This document shows, piece after piece, positions 8,415 through 19,130 of a DNA stretch of 64,000 bases (position 1 is its first letter; the number at the start of each line of letters is the position of its first letter). The stretch is taken from assembly GCA_965247375.1 (NCBI GenBank), contig CBDFHU010000070.1, positions 35,270-99,269 on the forward strand. Direction: 5' to 3'. The notes beneath the pieces are model-generated. The model was not told the DNA's origin, made no database searches, and saw only the letters and a program-made list of their open reading frames with translations. The DNA is from Arsenicibacter sp965247375. Lineage in GTDB: Bacteria > Bacteroidota > Bacteroidia > Cytophagales > Spirosomataceae. The translations under genes and the position numbers were made by a program.

Positions 8415-11129
8415 TTAATCAATCAGGATCAGGCCATCGGTCACCGCAGGAACGGTAAATGATACAGAGCCAACTTCATTGCTGCGGATAGTTAATGCAG
8501 TCTGCTTACCGGCCACCGTCAACACGGCTTTACGGCCCGCCGGAATACGGACCTCTGTTGCCTGCCGGCAGGTAATCCGCAGGCTTTTCCCGTCGACAGT
8601 CAGGTTTGCCGAGCCGGCCCGCGTACCGGTTTGCAGTGTGTACCCCCGATACTGAATCATACTCCCCTTACCGAGATACAAATACGAAAGCCCGTCACCG
8701 GTCAAACCTACCACTCCAAAATAGCCCCGGAAGCCGGCGTCAGTCGTTTTGTGCTGCTTCCCGGCATCGGTCGCCTGCAAAACGAGCTGACGGCTGCCAT
8801 TCCGGTTTGCGACCGAAAAGGCAGTAAACTCGCCCGGATTGGCAGCGGGTAACCGCATTAAGGCCGTTACTGATCCGGCTTCGGTAAACGGCTCGTAAAC
8901 GGCAACAAACGGCCGGTTCCAGGCTTCGCCGGTTTGCCGCATAACCAGCACCGGCACCGGTTTCTGCTGATACGCGGCCTCGGCAGTTCCGGCACGGGGA
9001 GCCTGTGCGGTGTAGACTGTCCGGCCTTCTTCCGGCAGCGTATGCACCTGCATGTATGCGGGCATACCGGCCGTCAGGCTGAACACCGCACTGCTTACCG
9101 GGCTATTACCAACCGGCGTTTTTACCGCTGTAAAATGCCGTACGCCCGGCGGGTCATTGGCATCGGTTGCCATCGGCAGACTGGCCGCTTCAAGCGGCAG
9201 CGGTTTCCGGTCTGCGCCCAGCAGTTGCACGGCATCCCCTATGTTGTGGTAGAGGTATTCGTTGCTCCGGGCATTGTCGGACCGGTAAATGTCCACGTAG
9301 TAGCCGGTTTCAGGCGAAGTCCGGATAATAGCCAGTGTACGCTGCTGCCCTGTTCCGGTCGATTTATCGGTATAACGGGTATCTGTAAACGAGCAATCTG
9401 CCGAAACCGCCTCCAGTCCGGCGTGCGGCTCCATGGCCATCAGTTTAATTTCGCCCATATTCTTGGTGCCGCCGCCGCCTCTGAAATACGGCACAGACGC
9501 CGAACGGCCATCCGCCACCACCGTATTGTGTGCCGCCCACTGCGCATAATAGCCCGTATGCATCGGATCTTCGTAACTGGGTCCGTTACCGGGATCAATA
9601 CCCATTACCCGCCCTGCGCCATAGAACTCAACCGACATGCCGTTGGCGTGGTTATGGTTATAGCTGGCCCCCTGCACCACATACATCAGGCCGGTTCCGG
9701 TATTGGTTCCGTTACGCTGCAGGTAGCATTTCGCAAAATCAAGCTCGCCGCTGCGGGGCCACTGGTACTGCTGCCCGGCGGCTTCCGGAATACGGGGTAA
9801 AAAGCACAGCAGGCCCATATAACCCGATTCGCTCCGGTCGTATCCCTGTTTTTTCTGTACCACCTCCATCGCTGCCAGCAGCGACGGCAACATGGGGCTG
9901 TTATACTTGCGGGCCATGGCCACCCCGATTTCCAGACACTCTGCGCTCTGTGTTGGCCGGCCGGTATCACCGAACGACGACACCGTGTAATTCGGAAAGG
10001 CGTATTTCAGCATGACATACGAAGCCTGAAACAGGGCCGGATACTGCTGAAAAACCGGAATACCGGCGTTTTCGAGCGCCATACCGGCAATAAGCAGGCT
10101 GCTGACCGGAAAATTGTGATAGCCGCCGGGCTCTTTCCAGTGGCCGTCCGGCGTAAACCATTTTTCCATGGCCGTGGGCAAAGACAGCTGTCCGCAATTA
10201 CCGGCAATGGTGTCGCGGCGCGTCATGAAATCGAGGTAGTACTGCTGTTGCTGCCGGTTTTCGAGCGACAAGGCCGAGAAAACCAGCACCGGTGTTTCGG
10301 CCGCAAACCAGTTATTATTCCAGAGTCCGCGAAACGCCATGGTGTGTGCAAAGCGGTCGAATACCGGTTCGTAATAACTTGTTTCATACCGCTCGCGGCG
10401 CAGATAATCGTACAGGAAATCATAGGCCAGCAGCATGGGTTCGTAGCTACCGTCACCGAGGGTTTGAATGGATAGATAGCCCGTCCGGCACGGCCCTTCA
10501 ATCGGATATTGGTGTGAGGCCCCGCGCGCCCACTGATTCAGAACATCGGCGGCAAACCGCGCGTAGGCAGGCTTATCGGTCAGCCAATAGGCAATCGACG
10601 CCTCAAGCACCAGTTGGTTAATGCTGCCGTTAATGACCTCGACCATATGCTGCGGATCAACGACGGCCCACGCTTTGCCGGGGCCCGTACTCTGAAGCCG
10701 CATGGTCATTGAGGTATCATTGGGCACTAACTCGTCGATGCGCGGTGTCCGGAACCGGTAGCCGTCTTTGGCAATAGGCGGGCGTTTGTGTGGAGACACC
10801 CGTACGGTGGGCACCGGCGCATCACCTGCGTAGCGGACAAGGGCTGTTCCGTCGGCATCCGAGTAAAAACGGGTGTAGCGTTTACCGGGTACACGATTCA
10901 TCAGGTACCGGCTCAGTATCCAGTCGGGGTCAGTTTGATGGCGGGCTACGTACGGTTCGACGTGTTTGAGCAGCTCGTCAAATGCTTTTTGCGCCCAGGG
11001 CTGCGTGCTGATTTTTTCCAGAACGGCGGCTTTATCGCCGGATTTGACCAGAATGTGCGGGTGAGACGTTTGCGCAGCGGCGGTCAGAAAAAACGGACAG
11101 ATAACCAGGAAGAGGAGGAGACGGAGCAT
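8415..11129 (-). CDS. Large heparinase II/III family protein
   Basis: A 904-residue secreted protein (signal peptide MLRLLLFLVICPFFLTAAAQ). Residues about 170-470 resemble an alginate/heparinase alpha-toroid ('LWNNNWFAAETPV', 'GHWKEPGGYHNFP'). Residues about 500-700 resemble the heparinase II/III beta-sandwich with 'ASYNHNHANGMSVEFYGAGRVMGIDPG', whose NHNH and following YG are typical of the metal or active-site region. The C-terminal 200 residues form beta-rich material. It probably acts with the smaller lyase gene downstream on the glycan captured by the SusCD pair. A repeat-containing 104-bp spacer separates it from the lipoprotein gene upstream. Confidence 0.85.
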   Translation of the reverse strand: MLRLLLFLVICPFFLTAAAQTSHPHILVKSGDKAAVLEKISTQPWAQKAFDELLKHVEPYVARHQTDPDWILSRYLMNRVPGKRYTRFYSDADGTALVRYAGDAPVPTVRVSPHKRPPIAKDGYRFRTPRIDELVPNDTSMTMRLQSTGPGKAWAVVDPQHMVEVINGSINQLVLEASIAYWLTDKPAYARFAADVLNQWARGASHQYPIEGPCRTGYLSIQTLGDGSYEPMLLAYDFLYDYLRRERYETSYYEPVFDRFAHTMAFRGLWNNNWFAAETPVLVFSALSLENRQQQQYYLDFMTRRDTIAGNCGQLSLPTAMEKWFTPDGHWKEPGGYHNFPVSSLLIAGMALENAGIPVFQQYPALFQASYVMLKYAFPNYTVSSFGDTGRPTQSAECLEIGVAMARKYNSPMLPSLLAAMEVVQKKQGYDRSESGYMGLLCFLPRIPEAAGQQYQWPRSGELDFAKCYLQRNGTNTGTGLMYVVQGASYNHNHANGMSVEFYGAGRVMGIDPGNGPSYEDPMHTGYYAQWAAHNTVVADGRSASVPYFRGGGGTKNMGEIKLMAMEPHAGLEAVSADCSFTDTRYTDKSTGTGQQRTLAIIRTSPETGYYVDIYRSDNARSNEYLYHNIGDAVQLLGADRKPLPLEAASLPMATDANDPPGVRHFTAVKTPVGNSPVSSAVFSLTAGMPAYMQVHTLPEEGRTVYTAQAPRAGTAEAAYQQKPVPVLVMRQTGEAWNRPFVAVYEPFTEAGSVTALMRLPAANPGEFTAFSVANRNGSRQLVLQATDAGKQHKTTDAGFRGYFGVVGLTGDGLSYLYLGKGSMIQYRGYTLQTGTRAGSANLTVDGKSLRITCRQATEVRIPAGRKAVLTVAGKQTALTIRSNEVGSVSFTVPAVTDGLILID

Positions 11130-11151
11130 AGTGCATCAATGAACAATGTAA

Positions 11152-11215
11152 AATGAGTAATGCAAAATGCAGGCAGCCGGGTAGGCTACTCACGATTCAT
11201 TTTACATTACTCATT
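11152..11215. repeat. Quasi-palindromic intergenic repeat (AATGAGTAATG type)
   Basis: Arms 11152-11169 and 11198-11215 are inverted copies of AATGAGTAATGYAAAATG (17 of 18 match) around a 28-nt loop. A related word, AATGAACAATGTAAAATG, begins at 11138. Similar words recur at 59146-59236. It lies inside the glycan operon between a lipoprotein gene and the first lyase gene. Confidence 0.7.
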
Positions 11216-11233
11216 CAGAATCCGGTTAAATCG

Positions 11234-12220
11234 CTACTTCACCTTCAGCCGCTTCATGCTGACGGTCATTGTCTTAGCTGTGTTATTCACAGCGTTGACG
11301 AAGATATAGGCGGTATAGGTACCATCTGCCGAGGTGACGAAAGCACCCTGATCGGCCGCAAGACCGTAGGCATAATCGGCCGCATTGATGAAGGTAGTTT
11401 TCTCCAGATCAATATCATCAATATACGAGTCAAAGCCGCTACCCCGCAGCTGGGCGTCGCGGATATCCACCCGCTTATCAAGCTTCGTAGCCGCTTTGGT
11501 CCAGGCCGCAGGCAGGTTCAGGTCGCTGATATACGACTTGTTGGCCAGCGACACCATCGCGTGCCCGAAGGCATAGGTCGAAATCGTGGGGCGGTAGATG
11601 TACACAAAATCAATCTTAGCCGACAGGTTTCCCTGCTCCACTTCTTCTTTTGTGTAGGCCTTCATGTCGGTAATGGAGAAGTACGCTTTTTTGGCATCCT
11701 CCAGCACAACCGACCGGACCATGTCCATTTTACTGACCTGATAGCCGGGCGTGGTGAAGGTCACTTCCTTACCGGTCGATGAGGTACCGCTGAATTTAAT
11801 GCTGACCGTCTGCCCCCGGGCCGCTTCCGGTACGCTATAGAAATACCGCAGGGTTACCGCCTTATTACTGACATCCAGAATTTTAGCTGTTGACAAGGCC
11901 CCGTTGGTCACCGTATCCGTTGCCGTTTGCAGGGGTTTATCTACCCCCGTCGCGCGGTCGGTAAACCACGAAAAGCCGCTGAAACCGGTTCCGGTGGCGC
12001 CGGCAATCGAAGCCTCAGCCTTTACGTTCTGCACAACCCCGTCATTGGCGCCGATGGCATACGCAAACTCAACGCGGGTGCCGATCACGGCCGGTCCGGT
12101 GGTTTTCTTGAGCAAATCATTTTTCAGCGGCTCCAGCACATCAACCGTTGTTTTGTCGCAGGCAGCCAGTCCCAGACAGCTCATCACCGCCACGGCCAGG
12201 TATGTTAAATTTTTGTTCAT
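11234..12220 (-). CDS. Surface lipoprotein, DUF4466-like
   Basis: A 328-residue protein with a lipobox (LGLAAC, Cys about residue 21). The body begins with 'GPAVIGTRVEFAYAIGANDG' and continues with 'AEASIAGATGTGFSG', 'LRYFYSVPEAARGQTVS' and 'YQVSKMDMVR', which I recognise as the pattern of DUF4466 proteins encoded with SusCD pairs. Two Ig-like beta domains are likely. The position, third after SusC and before the lyases, suggests a surface glycan-binding protein (SusE/F-like role). The family assignment is from memory of the motif; the binding role is inferred. Confidence 0.7.
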   Translation of the reverse strand: MNKNLTYLAVAVMSCLGLAACDKTTVDVLEPLKNDLLKKTTGPAVIGTRVEFAYAIGANDGVVQNVKAEASIAGATGTGFSGFSWFTDRATGVDKPLQTATDTVTNGALSTAKILDVSNKAVTLRYFYSVPEAARGQTVSIKFSGTSSTGKEVTFTTPGYQVSKMDMVRSVVLEDAKKAYFSITDMKAYTKEEVEQGNLSAKIDFVYIYRPTISTYAFGHAMVSLANKSYISDLNLPAAWTKAATKLDKRVDIRDAQLRGSGFDSYIDDIDLEKTTFINAADYAYGLAADQGAFVTSADGTYTAYIFVNAVNNTAKTMTVSMKRLKVK

Positions 12221-12231
12221 GGCAGTTCCGG

Positions 12232-12627
12232 TTATTTTTGTACGGTTACGGTGATGGTGTAAATCTTACGGACTTTCCGGTTGCCCGACACGACGGTATA
12301 CTGCATCGGCTGCGAAAAGTCAACCCATACGCCCATTTTAGGCTCCACGGTTGCGTCCGTCACAACGCTCGAATACGGTTTTACCCGCGTCATGTTTGTC
12401 CCGAACCGGGCAACAGCCGTAATGGTCTGGGCAAGGGTATCAATCTGGGTTGTGCCGCTCACCAGTACGGTACGGTTATCCGAACCCAGCAGGTCAAAAA
12501 AGCTCATGTAGCACTGCGAGCGGCCTGTAATGAGCAGTCCCGCATCATCGACCGGTTCTTTGGTGCAACCGCCGAAAACCAGCAGCCCGGCGATGGCAAA
12601 AACGATATAGACAATTCCTTTTTTCAT
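12232..12627 (-). CDS. Small PUL lipoprotein (DUF5018-like)
   Basis: A 131-residue lipoprotein with lipobox FGGC (Cys about residue 21). One beta domain follows, with repeated 'ITA/VSG' strands and the ending 'RKVRKIYTITVTVQK', as in the DUF5018-type Ig-like domains found at the start of Bacteroidota surface proteins. Located between SusD (37-bp gap) and the DUF4466-like gene (11-bp gap). A role in surface glycan binding is inferred from position only. Confidence 0.65.
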   Translation of the reverse strand: MKKGIVYIVFAIAGLLVFGGCTKEPVDDAGLLITGRSQCYMSFFDLLGSDNRTVLVSGTTQIDTLAQTITAVARFGTNMTRVKPYSSVVTDATVEPKMGVWVDFSQPMQYTVVSGNRKVRKIYTITVTVQK

Positions 12628-12664
12628 GGTTTAAAATGCGTTGTCGGCTAGTGACAAATGTTGA

Positions 12665-14404
12665 CTATAACCAGGCCGTATTCTGAATGATTTTCGGATT
12701 TACTTCGATCTCACCGGTCGGAATCCGGAAAATGTAGAAGCGCTGATAGTTGCGTTCGGGCGCATTCACAAACTCGTCGCGTACCCGTACACCACGGCTG
12801 TCGAACAGCACCTGCCCGCCCGGCATCGGCCAGATTTCTTCGGCTTTTTTCCAGCGGCGGATGTCAAAGAAGCGGTGTCCTTCGCCGACCAGCTCCACAA
12901 TCCGTTCCTGCTCAATTGCCTTGAAGAAATCCACCTTTGTGGCAAATTTGGCCTGCCCCAACGCCGGCAGATTACCCCGGCGACGGATGCGGTTCAGGAG
13001 TGTAAACAACTCGGCAGTCGGTCCGTTATTCACTTCGTTTACCGCCTCGGCATACATCAGCCACACGTCCGGCAACCGCATCATGTAGAAATCCTGCGGC
13101 CCGTCGCTCCGGCCGATACCGCCGGTTTGCCGCACCCATTTCCGGAAAATATAGCCGGCCGGTGCACCGTCATAGTTGATAAACTGTACGCCGTCGCGGC
13201 TACCGAACCGGAACGGAATGCTGTCGAGTACGTTCAGGCCGTCGGTCGAAAGGGCCAGCATTTTCTGACCGTCCCACAGCATCGTGGCCCGCATCCGGTA
13301 ATCGCGGCCGGTGTACGAATTCGGGTTGCTGGAGCTGTTGGCACCGCTTGCGTTTGAGTTCAGTACCAGTGGCGTCGCAAAATCACCGGTCGATACCAGC
13401 TGATAGCGGTTAGCCAGGCGGAAGGTCGGTGCTACCCAGCACTGGGCATTACCGGTATTCCGGGTGCCGAAGTCACGCATCATTTCTTCGCCCTGCCCTA
13501 ACTGCGGCCCGCCGAACTGCACCGAGAAGATGATTTCAGGATCATATTCGTTGAAGTACTGGAAGAGATAAAAGTAATTCGGGTCGTTGGCCGGTCCCGG
13601 TTCGCCGCCACGGAACAACGGAATATTTTTATCAATGATCTTCTTGAACTCGGCAGCAGCAGCGGTATAGGCAGCGGTAGCCTCGCTCCCTTTGCCTTCG
13701 TTTTTCATCCAGCTCGCCCAGTACAGATTCACTTTACCGGCAAAACCCCAGGCAGCATATTTCGACGCCCGGCCGACATTATCGCCCGTGTATTTCTCCG
13801 GTAGTACGGTGGCCGCAAAATTCAGATCGGCCAGAATCGAGTCCTTAACAGCAGCTTTCGGTGTCCGGCTGAGCGAATACGCTTCGTCGTTGCCGTTCAG
13901 GCGGCGGCCGAAGTACGGCACATCACCCCAAAAGTCGATCAGGCGGAAATAGGCCAGTGCCCGCAGAAAACGCGCCTCCCCGACGAGCCGCGCCACGAGG
14001 TCTTTCTCCGTCTGTGTCTTCAGGTTTGGTTGCAGCTTGCTGATATTCTCCAGTACGTAGTTGGCGCGGTTAACCACCCGGTAGCAGTTCGTCCAGTGGA
14101 AGTCGAAGCTGCTGCCCAGCGCACTCGGACTGAATGACCCCAGGTTATTACTGGTACCACGCGTATGGACAAATTCACCGGCCCCGTCAAAATAATAGTC
14201 GCGGCCAAAGGTGGTCCGGGCAGCATCATACACCCCGTTTACGGCAAAAACAGCATCATCAGTAGTTTTCCAGAACAGGTCAGCCGACAGTTCGGTGGTA
14301 GGTAACTGATCAAGTATGTCCTTCGTACAGCCTGCCAGAAATAATGAGCAAGCCAGGAGCAGACTCACACTACGCAGCAGCAATGATTTATTAGTCAGTT
14401 TCAT
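12665..14404 (-). CDS. SusD/RagB family outer-membrane lipoprotein
   Basis: A 579-residue lipoprotein (lipobox LAGC near residue 26) with the N-terminal SusD TPR part ('LFWKTTDDAVFAVNGVYDAAR', 'EARFLRALAYFRLIDFWGDVPYF') and the C-terminal RagB/SusD part ('PDVWLMYAEAVNEV', 'ELVGEGHRFFDIRRW', ending 'NPKIIQNTAWL'). SusD proteins form the lid of the SusC channel and bind glycans at the cell surface. It directly follows the frameshifted SusC gene (14-bp gap) and is itself intact. Confidence 0.95.
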   Translation of the reverse strand: MKLTNKSLLLRSVSLLLACSLFLAGCTKDILDQLPTTELSADLFWKTTDDAVFAVNGVYDAARTTFGRDYYFDGAGEFVHTRGTSNNLGSFSPSALGSSFDFHWTNCYRVVNRANYVLENISKLQPNLKTQTEKDLVARLVGEARFLRALAYFRLIDFWGDVPYFGRRLNGNDEAYSLSRTPKAAVKDSILADLNFAATVLPEKYTGDNVGRASKYAAWGFAGKVNLYWASWMKNEGKGSEATAAYTAAAAEFKKIIDKNIPLFRGGEPGPANDPNYFYLFQYFNEYDPEIIFSVQFGGPQLGQGEEMMRDFGTRNTGNAQCWVAPTFRLANRYQLVSTGDFATPLVLNSNASGANSSSNPNSYTGRDYRMRATMLWDGQKMLALSTDGLNVLDSIPFRFGSRDGVQFINYDGAPAGYIFRKWVRQTGGIGRSDGPQDFYMMRLPDVWLMYAEAVNEVNNGPTAELFTLLNRIRRRGNLPALGQAKFATKVDFFKAIEQERIVELVGEGHRFFDIRRWKKAEEIWPMPGGQVLFDSRGVRVRDEFVNAPERNYQRFYIFRIPTGEIEVNPKIIQNTAWL

Positions 14405-14418
14405 AGTTTTTGAGGCGA

Positions 14419-17400
14419 TTAGAGGCCAATGTTCAGACCAAACGAGTAGGTTTTGAGCAGCGGGAAAATATCGTCGTTGTTGCTCCCTCCGGTAAAGGTG
14501 CTTTTCTCCGGATCAATACCGCGGTATTTGGTCAGGGTAAACAGGTTTTCAGACGTTGCATAGATCCGTACTTTGCTCATACCGAAGATTTTCGAATACC
14601 GCGCCGGTACGTTGTAGCCAAACTGAATATTTTTCAGCCGCAGGTAGCTGAAGTCGTCCAGCCAGAAAGTTGATTCGGCCTGGTTGTTGCCACCCGAACC
14701 GCTTACCAGACGCGGCAGCGAGGCCGTGCGGTTGTCGAGTGTCCAGGTATCATACCACAAAAAGTCGTTGAAGGCGTTCCGTGCCGACGGGATATTCACC
14801 TGGTTGAACGGCTCCAGCCAGAAGTCGCGGCGACCGGTTGCGGCCTGGAACAGGAAGCTGACATCGAAGCCCTTCCAGTTGGCAAACAGGTTCAGACCGT
14901 AGATCATCAGCGGCTGATCGCGGTTGAACTGCGGCATGGCCTTGCGGTCTTCGTTGTTGATCTGCCCGTCGCCGTTCAGGTCTTCGTAGAGCACATCACC
15001 GGGAGCAAAGTACTGACCGTGGAACGGTGCATTGGCAATCTCCTCCCAGCTCTGGGCAATGCCTTTCGATTGCAGCGTATAGGTGAAGTGGTACGGCATG
15101 TTCAGATACACCCAGTCTTTGCTCAGGAACTGATTCCATTTCAGGAGCCGGTTTTTGTTGTACGATACGTTCAGGTTGGCCCCGACGTTGATGCCCCGAA
15201 TCCGCGAGCGGTAGCCCAGATTTACTTCGATACCACGGTTCCGCATTTCGCCGATATTCAGACGGGGAGCGCTGTAGCCCGCCAGCAGCGTCGACAGCGA
15301 CGAAGGCCGGATCATGCCTTTGGTGTATTTCTGATAGGCGTCAATTTCGGCCGTCAGCTTACCCCCGAAAAAGCCAAGGTCCAGACCGAAGTTGGTTACG
15401 TTGGTTTGTTCCCACGAAAAGTCTTCGTTGATGATTTTACTGGCGCTGAAGCCCTTGGCAATTTTCCCGTTCAGGATGTAATTGGTCAGCGAGAAAATAT
15501 CGCGTTGCTCATACCGGCCTACCCCGGAGTTGTTACCCAGTTTCCCGAGCGACGCCCGCAGCTTACCCGACGACAGAATGGTCGTGTTCAGATTCTGCCA
15601 AAACGGCTCTTCGGTAAAGCGCCAGCCTACCGATGCCGACGGGAAGAAGCCGAACTGATAGCCCGGTAAAAACTTCGACGACCCGTCGTAGCGGGCATTG
15701 GCCTCAAACAGGTATTTGTCTTTGATCACGTAGTTCAAACGGCCGATCACCGAACGCAGCCCTTCTGATTCTGAACCACCGCTGGTTCCCTGAATGTTGG
15801 TCAGGGCGGCGTTGATCTCGGTCAGGTTCGGGTAAATCCGGTCGTTACGGCTGGCAGACATCGAACGGGCAAACCAGTACTCTTCGTTGTAGGCAGCCAG
15901 CACATTGAGCTGATGGCCGAGAGAAATCTCCTTATCATAGGTAATCCGTCCCTGAAGCAGCGTCTTATACCCCTGTAAGGTTGAGTTAGAGATGCCGGCA
16001 CTGGCAGCCACCAGCGTACGGGCCAAAGAATTAGTCTGGAAGTTCCACTCGTCGGTCGGGTCCGAATAGCTTTTCTGGAACTGGTTGTAATACCGGAGGC
16101 TGTAATCACCGCGCACTTTCAGGCCTGGCAGTGCTTCCCACTCCCCGTACAAGGTGCCGTTGAACTCCTGCCGGTCCATGAAGTTATGGTTTACATTCAT
16201 CATCGACAGCATGTTCCGCGCAAAGGCATCTTCGCCGTACGCCATGATGCCGCCGTATTTACCCGATACCGGATCATACGGTGTGATACCGGCCACAGCG
16301 TAGCGGATATCGTACCCGTCGGTACCTTCGTAGTTGATCAGACCATCCTGACGGGCAAACTCCTGCTTCGACCACTGACCGTCAATCCGGGTACCGACCT
16401 TTACGTTGTCGCGGATTTTATAGTCAAGGTTAAAGCGCATGTTGTAGCGCTTATAGTTATGGTTAATCAGAATCCCCAGTTCATCATACAAACCGGCCGA
16501 CAGGTAAAAGTTTGCCTTGTCGCTGCTGCCGGCGGCTGACAGGTTATGTGTCTGTACCCGGCCATGATCACGCAGAATTACGTCCCACCAGTTGGTGTTC
16601 GGGTAACGCAGCGGATCGACCATACTTTTCGACATCCACTCCTCCACCGTACCGTAGCGGTAGGTTGTCGACGAGTTACCGGCGGCCGATGCCCGCAGGT
16701 GCATGGTCAGCGAACGGGCATAGTCATCGAAATAGTTATAGAAGTTTGTCGGCTGCGACATCCCGTAAGTGCCGGTATAATTGATACTGGCTTTCTGCGA
16801 CTTAGTGCCGGTTTTGGTCGTAATCAGGATAACGCCGTTTGCCGCCCGTGACCCATAGACCGACGCCGACGCCGCATCTTTCAGCACCGAAATGGTTTCA
16901 ACGTCATTAATGTCGATCCGGTTAATGTCTACGTCCGGGATACCATCCACGACAATCAGCGGTCCGGCGTTGTTAACCGTACCCAGACCGCGGATCAGCA
17001 GGTTGGCACCGTTGCGGCCGGCCATCCCGCTGTTTTGCTGAACAGTCAGACCCGGTACCAGACCCGAAAGACCAGACGATACGTTAGACAGCGTACGGCC
17101 CGCAATTTTATCGTCAATCGTTACCGAGGCTACCGAGCCGGTCAGGTTTACTTTTTTCTGCGTACCATACCCCACCACGACAACCTCGCTCAGCGCCTTT
17201 ACATCCGCCTTCAGCGAAATGCTGATGGCCGTCTGATTGCCAACGGCGACTTCCTGCGGGAAATACCCGACAAACGAAAACACCAGCACCGCGCCCGATG
17301 ACGGCACCGACAAGGTATATTTGCCCTGGCCATCGGTGGTAGTACCACGCACAGCCCCTTTCACCACCACGTTGACACCCGGCAACGGCTGGTTATTATC

Positions 17401-17887
17401 GGCATCTTTTACCACGCCGGAAATCGTAATATCGGCGCTGGCCAGTTCTTTTTCCAGGCGTAGCGACCGCCGATGATTCCGGTAAACCGTTGACACTGCC
17501 CGTTTTCGGAGCAACGCTGTCAATGGCTTTCGTCCGCCGGCGAATCACATAAGCTTTGTCATCAATTGCCTGACATTGCAGGTCATACGCCTGCAACATA
17601 TCGTTCAGCTTGCGGTCGAGCTGCCCTTTGAACTCACTCACCTGTACCGGTTCAACCAGTACATCACGTACCAGACCGGCCTTATAGTTAAACCGGACAT
17701 TATAGGCCGATTCGAGCCGCGACAGGAGCGTTCGCAGGCTGGTCCGGGCAGCGACCGGTGCACTCCCGGTCTGCCGTATCGCCGGCTGATTCGCCGATGC
17801 CAGAATCTGGGCCGATGCCCCCGAGACTGCCCCCGTCACTAATAAGCCCAATACACTCAGGCGAATTTTACGTAAGGATTTTTTCAT
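14419..17887 (-). pseudogene. SusC/RagA TonB-dependent glycan receptor, frameshifted near N-terminus
   Basis: The N-terminal frame (from ATG 17887) gives a signal peptide and an STN domain ('LSRLESAYNVRFNYKAGL'). The main frame gives the carboxypeptidase-D-like domain ('ISGVVKDADNNQPLPGVNVVVKG'), the SusC motif 'LSEVVVVGYGTQKKVNLTGSV', the plug and the barrel ending 'YSFGLNIGL'. The two frames join perfectly (SSAVATPGK-ELASADITISG) if one A is removed from the five-A run at about 17453-17457 (coding-strand GGAAAAAGAAC). Either the receptor is broken or the base is a read error. The substrate is probably the glycan cut by the downstream lyases. The FecR-like gene lies 11 bp upstream. Confidence 0.9.
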
Positions 17888-17898
17888 AGATCTGCATG

Positions 17899-18943
17899 TT
17901 AAGGAACTTCTGTATTGTTGGTAAAATAGACACGCTGGCCATCTTTAACAGCCTGCATATCAAAGGTTTTCGATAAGATTAAAAGTGATTTTTCAAGGTC
18001 ATTAACCGGCAGTTCGCCCGTAAACTGCTGATCGGCAAACGCGTCGCCTTCGAGAATAAGCGACACACCGTAAATCTCACTGAACCGACGGGCGAGCTCA
18101 GTCATATCGGCATCATTAAAAATGAGGAGGTTACGTTTCCAGGCATTCACCTGACGGCTCTGCGCCGCCGGAATCGTTTTAATCACGGCGTTATTCTTTT
18201 GCTGCCCCCCGTATTCAACAAACTGCCCCGGGCGCATCAGCACCGGTGGTTCATGTCCATGGCGGGCGAGCTCGACGCGGCCCTCATCGAGCAATACCTG
18301 TGTTTTCTGCGGACGAGTGTAGATATTGAAGCGCGTACCCAGTACTGTTACATCAACGCGGTGGGTATGTACGGTAAATTTGCGATAGGTATGGCCGTCG
18401 GCGGCGGGCTGCTTCCGGACCGTAAAATAAGCCTCCCCGTTCAGCCATACTTCGCGTCGGTTCCGCCACGTAAACCGCGACGGCAGGTTCAGCGTACTGT
18501 TGGCGTTCAGCGTAACCAGTGACCCATCGTAAAGCTGAACATCTTTCAACTCACCATAACCGGTGTAAATGGTCTGTTCCAGCAGAAAAAAGCGGACTGC
18601 CCAGGCGCCGGCAAGTAGCAGGGCCGTTACCGATGCGGCCACCTGCCAGGTACGCCGGTTGCGCCAACCCGTCATGCGGCCGGTATCGGCGGGAGCTGCC
18701 TGCTGTACCCTGCTAAAGAGCCGGTCCACATATTCTTCGGAGAACGATGTCCATGACGAAGCCATGCCCAGACCGATCAGACGGGCCTGCATAAAAGGAC
18801 CTTCCAGATACGGGTGCGTCCGGAGTAGTCCCTGCCAGTAAGCGTTCATTTCGGGTGTGGGACCGGCCAACCATTCTTTTAAACAGCGGATCAGCCAGAA
18901 AATCTTCCGTCTGGAAGTGGATGTAATCTTGATAGGACTTCAT
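17899..18943 (-). pseudogene. FecR-type anti-sigma regulator, frameshifted near N-terminus
   Basis: Translation from ATG 18943 gives the FecR-type start MKSYQDYIHFQTEDFLADPLF and then runs out of frame. The rest (WLAGPTPEMNAYWQGLLR onward) is in another frame. Removing one A from the AAAA at about 18878-18882 (coding TTTAAAAGAATGG) restores 'LFKEWLAGPTPEMNAYW', the usual 'F.xWLxxPxxexxxYWxxwL' pattern. Downstream are a membrane helix (TALLLAGAWAVRFFLL), the FecR domain ('DVQLYDGSLVTLNANS', 'VWLNGEAYFTV', 'GTRFNIYT') and a C-terminal DUF4974 domain. These proteins relay a signal from the SusC receptor to an ECF sigma factor; no sigma gene is next to this one. Confidence 0.88.
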
Positions 18944-19066
18944 TTAGGTTCAGTTCTATCAGGATAGTGTAGCGTAACCGCACATTTGTAGTATAAATCA
19001 GAGAAAAATTTTCACAAGTCCACTAAAACAGCCAGCTAATCAGCTGTCTGACAGACTCATATTCAG

Positions 19067-19104
19067 GAAAAAAAAAGCGATACCTGCACTAGCAGGTATC
19101 GCTT
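19067..19104 (-). terminator. Intrinsic terminator of the 19131-19604 gene
   Basis: A perfect 13-bp stem (AAGCGATACCTGC, 19075-19087, with 19092-19104) and a 4-nt loop is flanked on the left by a run of ten A. On the minus strand this reads as hairpin plus T-run, 27 bp past the stop codon. Confidence 0.85.
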
Positions 19105-19130
19105 CTCTGAGAAAGTATACGGCCGACAGG

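Noticed and set aside
8934..9800. 288-residue plus-strand frame within the large lyase gene
   Set aside because: Antisense shadow: the lyase reading on the minus strand has a signal peptide, conserved motifs and normal length.
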